From contig JAJZLW010000052.1 of the NCBI GenBank assembly GCA_021850505.1, positions 1 to 11,021 of the forward strand: 11,021 nt of DNA, written 5' to 3'. The translations under genes were made by a program, and so were the position numbers. Positions 7,031 through 11,021 of the stretch are shown piece after piece; positions within the stretch are counted from its first letter, which is position 1; each line of letters starts with the position of its first letter. The notes under the pieces are model-generated. The model ran no database searches and was not told the DNA's origin. It saw only the letters and a list, made by a program, of their open reading frames with translations. The DNA is from Thermoplasmata archaeon. Its GTDB lineage: Archaea; Thermoplasmatota; Thermoplasmata; Thermoplasmatales; Thermoplasmataceae.

Positions 7031-8344
7031 ATGAATGTAGATCCAAATTTAACAAAGTACATGGTAAAAGCGAAGATAACTGCGGACGGGGTGGTTGAAA
7101 AACCAGATGTCGTAGGCGCAATATTTGGTCAGACTGAAGGTCTGCTTGGAGAAGAATTAGATTTAAGGGACCTCCAGAAAGGCGGGAAAATTGGCAGAAT
7201 AGAAGTTGAAATAGATAGCAAGAAAGGAAGGACGGAAGGTTTTGTTTTAATTCCATCTGGCTTAGACCAGGTCGAGACATCAATTCTTGCGGCTTCTCTT
7301 GAAACTATAGACAGGATAGGTCCGTGCAAGGCGAAGTTAGAAGTTGAGTCTGTTGAGGACGTAAGAGTGCAAAGGAGACAGAAAGTTGTAGAAAGAGCTC
7401 AGAATCTGTACAAAAAAATGACACAAGGCTCGAAGAATGTAAGTGAAAGCATTGTCCAATCAGTCAGGGAAGAAGTTGAAAAAGGAGAAATCCTTACATT
7501 TGGTGAAGACAAGCTTCCAGCTGGTCCAGCAATAAAGGACTCAGACTCAATAATAGTTGTTGAGGGCAGAAGTGATGTCTTAAATCTCCTAAAATACGGG
7601 ATCAAGAACACTATTGCAGTTCAGGGAACGAATATACCAAAAACAGTTCAGGATTTATCAAAAGAAAGAACAGTTACTGTATTCCTTGATGGTGACAGGG
7701 GTGGTGACCTAATACTAAAGGAGATGCTGCAAGTTGCAGACGTTGATTTTGTGGCAAGAGCACCACCTGGTACTGAGGTTGAAGAGCTCACATATAAACA
7801 GATATTTAAGGCACTAAAATACAAGACCCCTCTTGCACAGTATCTTTCTATGAAAGGAATGACCGGCGAATTGAAGGAATTGCAGGAGAAGAACTCACAG
7901 GAAAAAGAAGAGGTAGTTTTAAAGACGCAGGAGAGCAGAAAGGAGCCTGATCATGTCAGTCAGCCCCATTCAAAACATGAGGAACAGTCGCAGGCACAGC
8001 AGATAATGACAAAGCCGGTTGAAGTTGATAAAGCGGGTACCCCCGTGGATCTAAAAAATAATGATTCTATTGAAAGAAGGTTAGAAACACTGCAGAGAGA
8101 AAAGCTGACAGAGGTTTTTAATGAGGCTGGAGAGGTGCTGGCTTCCTTTAACCTTACTGAGACATATGAAGGGCTGTCCAACATTACCTCAGCATTCGCA
8201 ATATTGACCGGCGGAGTTGTTTCACAGAGAATGGTGGATGCAGCACACGACCATGGAATAAGACAGATTTATGGTATAAAAGTCTCGAATTTAACCAAAA
8301 AACCGGTTGATTTGAAGGTAGTTGAATGGGATCATCGTTCCTGA
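7031..8344 (+). CDS. dnaG: Archaeal DnaG (TOPRIM-domain primase / exosome subunit)
   Basis: Archaeal DnaG is a TOPRIM protein that can make RNA primers in vitro and is a stable subunit of the archaeal RNA exosome, where it helps bind poly(A)-rich substrates. The protein is 437 residues from the ATG placed behind GAGGTGA. The N-terminal block has the archaeal DnaG signature GVVEKPDVVGAIFGQTEGLL (about 20-39) followed by LDLRDLQ. The TOPRIM domain spans about 169-247, with the catalytic glutamate in VVEGRSDV (Glu178) and the DxD pair in FLDGDRGGD (Asp220, Asp222). A hydrophilic K/E/Q-rich linker covers about 277-345. A conserved C-terminal segment follows, ending in LKVVEWDH, with FNLTETYEGLSN and GIRQIYGIKVSN. 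It lacks the zinc-binding and helicase-binding domains of bacterial DnaG, as expected. Its last 19 bases overlap the next gene, implying co-expression. Confidence 0.96.
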   Translation: MNVDPNLTKYMVKAKITADGVVEKPDVVGAIFGQTEGLLGEELDLRDLQKGGKIGRIEVEIDSKKGRTEGFVLIPSGLDQVETSILAASLETIDRIGPCKAKLEVESVEDVRVQRRQKVVERAQNLYKKMTQGSKNVSESIVQSVREEVEKGEILTFGEDKLPAGPAIKDSDSIIVVEGRSDVLNLLKYGIKNTIAVQGTNIPKTVQDLSKERTVTVFLDGDRGGDLILKEMLQVADVDFVARAPPGTEVEELTYKQIFKALKYKTPLAQYLSMKGMTGELKELQEKNSQEKEEVVLKTQESRKEPDHVSQPHSKHEEQSQAQQIMTKPVEVDKAGTPVDLKNNDSIERRLETLQREKLTEVFNEAGEVLASFNLTETYEGLSNITSAFAILTGGVVSQRMVDAAHDHGIRQIYGIKVSNLTKKPVDLKVVEWDHRS

Positions 8345-9825
8345 ATACTGATTTTAAAGGTCTGATCGATACTTCACAGGTGAAGATTCCATCTTCTCCG
8401 CTTGACCGGATAATCGGTCAGTCAGAGGCGGTTCGGCTTGCCAAGGTCTCTGCTAAGCAGGGTAGACACCTTCTACTGGTCGGACCCCCTGGTGTAGGTA
8501 AATCAATGATTGCTCAGGCCATGTCCTTTTATATCCCAAGGCCGACAGAGGAGATCAGGGCAGTGCATAATCCGCTTAGACCGGAAAGACCTTTTGTAGA
8601 GATAAAAACCGCAAGTGAAATTTCAGAAGAGATGCAGGAAGATTCAAAGATTGAGGAACAGTTAATTGATCCCAAGGACGCTCCTGCTTTTGTTTCCGAA
8701 AGGCTTGGATATCGTTGTTCAAGATGCGGATTCATATCCTCGTATACAGAGACTGTGTGTCCAAACTGTAATTCACCCAAAGTTCAGGCTGGCACGACTG
8801 GTCCATTTGGGGATGTTTTCAATGTTCTCGGAGCAGCTTTCGGTGTTCAGAATAATACTGACAGGGTTACTTCAACGAGGCGTATTAATGACAGAGAAGA
8901 GGTCGTTATTTATGAGCGTGCCGGAGAGAATATCAAGGTTATGGATGAGAAGGCATTAGAGAAGAAGAGAAAGCAGGAAAAAAAGAGTCCGAGCAAAGTT
9001 ATTGTACCTATAGACAGAAATCCCTTCATTCTAGCTACAGGTGCGAGTGAAACGGAGCTGCTGGGTGACGTTAGACACGATCCATACGGTGGTCACCCTC
9101 ATCTCGGTACACTGCCTTATGAAAGAGTTGTTGCTGGGTCCATTCATGAAGCACATCAGGGAGTCCTGTTCATAGATGAGATAAGTCATCTGGGTCCCAT
9201 TCAGAGATATATTCTGACTGCTATGCAGGAAAAGTATTTCCCTATAACCGGCAGAAATCCTCAGAGCGCCGGTGCCAGCGTAAGAGTCGATAAAGTACCC
9301 TGCAATTTTATACTTGTAGCTGCATGTAATATAAACGATCTACAGTTTATATTGAGTCCTCTTCGATCCAGAATTGTTGGAAGCGGGTATGAAGTTCTCA
9401 TGGATACAAACATTCCAGATAACGCCGAAAATAGAGGTAAATATATTCAATTTATAACCCAGGAGATAATTTCAGACGGAAAGATTCCCCACATGGAGAT
9501 ATCTGCCTGCCAGTTAATAACTGAGGAGGGCAAGAGGCGAGCCAGGGAGATTGATCATAAGGATAATTCCCTTACATTGAGGCTGAGGGAACTTGGCGGG
9601 TTAATAAGGGCTGCTGGTGACATAGCTGTGAGTGAGGAATCCAAGCTTATTGAAAAATCCCATGTAATTGAAGCATTGAAAATTTACAGGCCCGTTGAGG
9701 AAAAGATTAAGAAGATCTATGGCAACCTTGGGGCTGCATATGACATTGAAAACACACTATCTCAAAAAGCTCCTCAGAATGATATGCCATATCATAATTA
9801 CAACGAAGACAGATCCTACCTGTAA
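8326..9825 (+). CDS. LonB-like AAA+ ATPase with zinc-ribbon insert and no protease domain
   Basis: This 499-residue AAA+ protein closely follows archaeal LonB through its ATPase part. It has RIIGQSEAV (28-36), Walker A GPPGVGKS (53-60), LLGDVRHDP (245-253), HQGVLFIDEI with Walker B (277-286), PITGR, sensor-1 region FILVAACN (328-335), the arginine-finger region LRSRI (346-350), and the lid with LTLRLRELGGLIRAAGDIA (416-434). Two features differ. Between Walker A and Walker B, where LonB has two membrane helices, there is a CxxC...CxxC zinc ribbon (Cys131, 134, 145, 148) and a basic stretch near 212-220, with no membrane span. The protein ends soon after the lid, so the Ser-Lys protease domain is absent. 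The next gene lies 22 bases downstream in the opposite direction, so no detached protease remnant exists. It probably acts in the cytosol as an ATP-driven remodeller; its target is unknown. It overlaps dnaG by 19 bases. Confidence 0.88.
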   Translation: MGSSFLNTDFKGLIDTSQVKIPSSPLDRIIGQSEAVRLAKVSAKQGRHLLLVGPPGVGKSMIAQAMSFYIPRPTEEIRAVHNPLRPERPFVEIKTASEISEEMQEDSKIEEQLIDPKDAPAFVSERLGYRCSRCGFISSYTETVCPNCNSPKVQAGTTGPFGDVFNVLGAAFGVQNNTDRVTSTRRINDREEVVIYERAGENIKVMDEKALEKKRKQEKKSPSKVIVPIDRNPFILATGASETELLGDVRHDPYGGHPHLGTLPYERVVAGSIHEAHQGVLFIDEISHLGPIQRYILTAMQEKYFPITGRNPQSAGASVRVDKVPCNFILVAACNINDLQFILSPLRSRIVGSGYEVLMDTNIPDNAENRGKYIQFITQEIISDGKIPHMEISACQLITEEGKRRAREIDHKDNSLTLRLRELGGLIRAAGDIAVSEESKLIEKSHVIEALKIYRPVEEKIKKIYGNLGAAYDIENTLSQKAPQNDMPYHNYNEDRSYL

Positions 9826-9847
9826 TTTTATAATTGTGAAAAAGAAT
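9826..9847. terminator. Short convergent gap with T-runs
   Basis: Only 22 bases separate the stop codons of the LonB-like gene and the minus-strand DUF488 gene. Minus-strand transcripts meet a T5 run (complement of 9839-9843) and plus-strand ones meet a TTTTATAATT stretch near 9827-9836. Either could act as a simple archaeal T-rich terminator. No hairpin was seen. Confidence 0.3.
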
Positions 9848-10249
9848 TCAGCGGGTCACGTTTTCTGAGCAATTATTTCTGAATTCATCAAAATGCTCCA
9901 GTATTTCCTTAAATGCCTCTGCATTATTATACACAGTCTCCTTTGACGCATACAACAATGTGATATCTTTGTGCATCATTATAGATTCAATCATCTCTAT
10001 CTTCTTAGGATCACAGAGTTCTTTTCTATATAATTCCCTGAAATTATCCCACTTTTCAGGATCATGGCTAAACCACTTTCTGAGATGATCAGAGGGCGAG
10101 AGGTCTTTAGCCCATATATCTATCCTAATTGACTCCTTTTTTATCCCACGGGGCCATAGCCTGTCAATCAAAACGATATATGATGATTCCGGTGAGGGTG
10201 TATCATAAACTCTTCTGGGTTGAACTAAAATTTCAGTTCCACCACGCAC
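9848..10249 (-). CDS. DUF488 / YeaO-family protein
   Basis: This 133-residue protein belongs to the DUF488 (YeaO-like) family, whose biochemical role is not established. Family marks are RRVYDTPSPE (12-21), LIDRLWPRG (27-35), a WAKDLSPS block (46-53), LRKWFSHDPEKWDNF (56-70) and the C-terminal ITLLYASKETVYNNAEAFKE (96-115). Length is normal for the family. The start is a GTG at 10249 preceded at six bases by GGTGA (complement of 10256-10260), an excellent ribosome-binding site that lies inside the upstream coding region. The gene overlaps the end of the SufR-like gene by 25 bases, so the two are co-transcribed and probably coupled. That pairing suggests induction together with the Fe-S regulator, but gives no enzyme function. 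Other arrangements of the family occur, so the link could be lineage-specific. Confidence 0.88.
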   Translation of the reverse strand: MRGGTEILVQPRRVYDTPSPESSYIVLIDRLWPRGIKKESIRIDIWAKDLSPSDHLRKWFSHDPEKWDNFRELYRKELCDPKKIEMIESIMMHKDITLLYASKETVYNNAEAFKEILEHFDEFRNNCSENVTR

Positions 10250-10899
10250 TTCTTGTCACCTGTTGAGAACTTTTCTGTTATTGCAAAGTTGTCTCCAATT
10301 GCTTTTTTAACAAGCTGGTTGCCAAGCGTTCCGCAAATTGAACCTGAATTTTCTCTTGCAAGATCATAGAATATGCAGTTATATCTTATTATTCTCATCG
10401 AGTCGCCGTCTACCTCAAGCTTGGCAGAATAACCCATCCTGTTCAAAGAATCCACAAATGATTTCAGCTGAAGCATTCTCTTGTCTCTCTTTGACCCTTC
10501 AAGGTCAAGACCCTTGACTTCGTAGCTCTTCAGCATGTTTTCCGCAACACCCGCCAGTATGTTGTTAAGCGCCTCATTTCCATACTGCTTCTTAATTTCC
10601 TGAAGCATGAGGTTAGCCAAGATTGAATATTTTTTCGGGAACAGTTCAAGTCCCTTTTCTGATAATTCGATGACTTTCTTTGGCCTGCCTGCTTGAGCAT
10701 GCCTGAAATATGATATAACATATCCTTTTACCTCCAGGCTGTCGGCGTGTTCCTTAACAGCATTCTTGTTTATATTTAGTAACCTAGAAAGTTCGTCCAT
10801 TGTAAGAGGCGAATAACTTAGTTCCGTCAGGATCTGAGCCTTTACATGACCGAAAAGATCCTGTAAATAATTTTCTTCTATTTCAGTTTCCGCCCTCAT
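10225..10899 (-). CDS. SufR-like winged-helix transcriptional regulator (candidate Fe-S sensor)
   Basis: This 224-residue DNA-binding protein probably represses Fe-S assembly genes. The N-terminal winged helix-turn-helix spans about 18-90, with LTMDELSRLLNINKNAVKEH as helix-turn-helix and the wing around GRPKKVIELSEKG (71-83). The C-terminal half resembles SufR and relatives (COG2345 type): a NC...C...C pattern with Cys175, Cys189 and Cys218, i.e. C-x13-C-x28-C, ending in KKCVVELKF. As I recall it, cyanobacterial SufR has four cysteines spaced about 12, 13 and 14 residues; here the third position (about 203) is Asp, so three thiols remain for a possible cluster. The ATG at 10899 lies 23-30 bases after a TATA box, so the mRNA is probably leaderless. 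It is divergent from a probable sufC, which supports the role. It could instead sense another signal. Confidence 0.8.
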   Translation of the reverse strand: MRAETEIEENYLQDLFGHVKAQILTELSYSPLTMDELSRLLNINKNAVKEHADSLEVKGYVISYFRHAQAGRPKKVIELSEKGLELFPKKYSILANLMLQEIKKQYGNEALNNILAGVAENMLKSYEVKGLDLEGSKRDKRMLQLKSFVDSLNRMGYSAKLEVDGDSMRIIRYNCIFYDLARENSGSICGTLGNQLVKKAIGDNFAITEKFSTGDKKCVVELKF

Positions 10900-10921
10900 A
10901 CGACATCTTATGACATGAAAA

Positions 10922-10929
10922 TATTTATA
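10922..10929 (-). promoter_or_regulatory. TATA box of the SufR-like gene
   Basis: On the minus strand this reads TATAAATA. It lies 23-30 bases upstream of the ATG at 10899, so transcription should begin at or within a few bases of the start codon, giving a leaderless or nearly leaderless mRNA. No ribosome-binding site is visible before that ATG, which agrees. Confidence 0.6.
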
Positions 10930-10940
10930 GTTTAGTCACT

Positions 10941-10962
10941 TTGAACACAAAAAAGTGTTTAA
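10941..10962 (+). promoter_or_regulatory. 22-bp inverted repeat, candidate SufR operator
   Basis: TTGAACAC (10941-10948), six A residues, then GTGTTTAA (10955-10962) form an inverted repeat with one mismatch in eight. The right arm overlaps the TATA box of the divergent gene. The spacing of two half-sites around N6 resembles the CAAC-N6-GTTG sites known for cyanobacterial SufR. Binding here would block TBP at the probable sufC promoter and sits just upstream of the regulator's own promoter. The repeat is seen; its role is inferred. Confidence 0.6.
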
Positions 10963-10965
10963 ATA
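10958..10965 (+). promoter_or_regulatory. TATA box of the probable sufC gene
   Basis: TTTAAATA matches the archaeal TATA consensus and lies 26-33 bases before ATG 10991, so the transcript should begin almost at the start codon. There is no ribosome-binding site in the short gap, as expected for a leaderless mRNA. Confidence 0.62.
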
Positions 10966-10990
10966 GGATTAATCGATATCAAACTGTAAT

Positions 10991-11021
10991 ATGACTAAAT
11001 TAGAGGTAAAGAACTTGGCTG
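10991..11021 (+). CDS. sufC: Start of an ABC-ATPase gene, probably sufC (3' part outside window)
   Basis: Only the first ten codons are visible (MTKLEVKNLA, then one base). This is the usual beginning of an ABC ATPase, where the first beta strand is LEVKNL. SufC, the ATPase of the SufBCD Fe-S assembly scaffold, begins this way. The divergent SufR-like regulator and the candidate operator over the promoter make sufC the best guess. Ten residues cannot separate SufC from other ABC ATPases, so the symbol rests on context. The ATG fits the leaderless promoter spacing. Confidence 0.5.
   Translation, partial: MTKLEVKNLA

Noticed and set aside
8666..8959. 97-codon plus-strand frame inside the LonB-like gene
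   Set aside because: It is a shadow of the real frame, which carries the zinc ribbon and AAA motifs at the same place.
9726..9900. Frameshifted remnant of a Lon protease domain after the LonB-like gene
   Set aside because: Only 22 bases separate its stop from a convergent intact gene, and no protease motif is visible, so the domain is truly absent here.

Overview
The window looks like a piece of an archaeal chromosome, most likely from the Thermoplasmatales or close relatives (acidophilic, wall-less Euryarchaeota). The strongest markers are an archaeal-type DnaG primase, an archaeal LonB-type ATPase, TATA-box promoters that put start codons at or close to the expected transcription start, and GGTGA-type ribosome-binding sites on internal or leadered genes. 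Moderate AT content, heavy AGA/AGG/ATA codon use and a very large, cysteine-free, sequon-rich surface substrate-binding protein fit an acidophile. The taxonomic call is inference.

Layout. (1) 1-3108, plus strand: the 3' end of a peptide-transporter ATPase gene (oppD/dppD type, Walker A lies off the left edge), the complete second ATPase (oppF/dppF type) overlapping it at TAATG, and a small two-helix membrane protein overlapping that. Both ATPases carry large extra segments. (2) 3251-6739, minus strand and convergent: a 1162-residue membrane-anchored oligopeptide-binding protein with a PKD/Ig-like front part, a short-strand beta-repeat stalk and a C-terminal SBP_bac_5 domain. It probably feeds the transporter whose ATPases lie next to it. 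(3) 6740-7030: a divergent promoter region. (4) 7031-9825, plus strand: dnaG overlapped by a LonB-like AAA+ protein that has a zinc ribbon where LonB normally has its membrane helices, and no protease domain. (5) 9848-10899, minus strand: a SufR-like winged-helix regulator (promoter-proximal) overlapping a DUF488/YeaO-family gene. (6) 10900-11021: a divergent regulatory region with a 22-bp inverted repeat over the TATA box of a gene whose first ten codons look like sufC.

How it fits together: the left half is a peptide uptake module (ATPases plus giant surface receptor). The centre is an information-processing pair (primase/exosome subunit plus an unfoldase-like ATPase). The right edge is an iron-sulfur-responsive regulator facing the Fe-S assembly genes it probably controls. 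No RNA genes, CRISPR arrays, insertion sequences or phage genes were seen. The most unusual items are the protease-less zinc-ribbon LonB homologue coupled to dnaG, the architecture of the giant binding protein, the insertions in OppD and OppF, and the candidate SufR operator.
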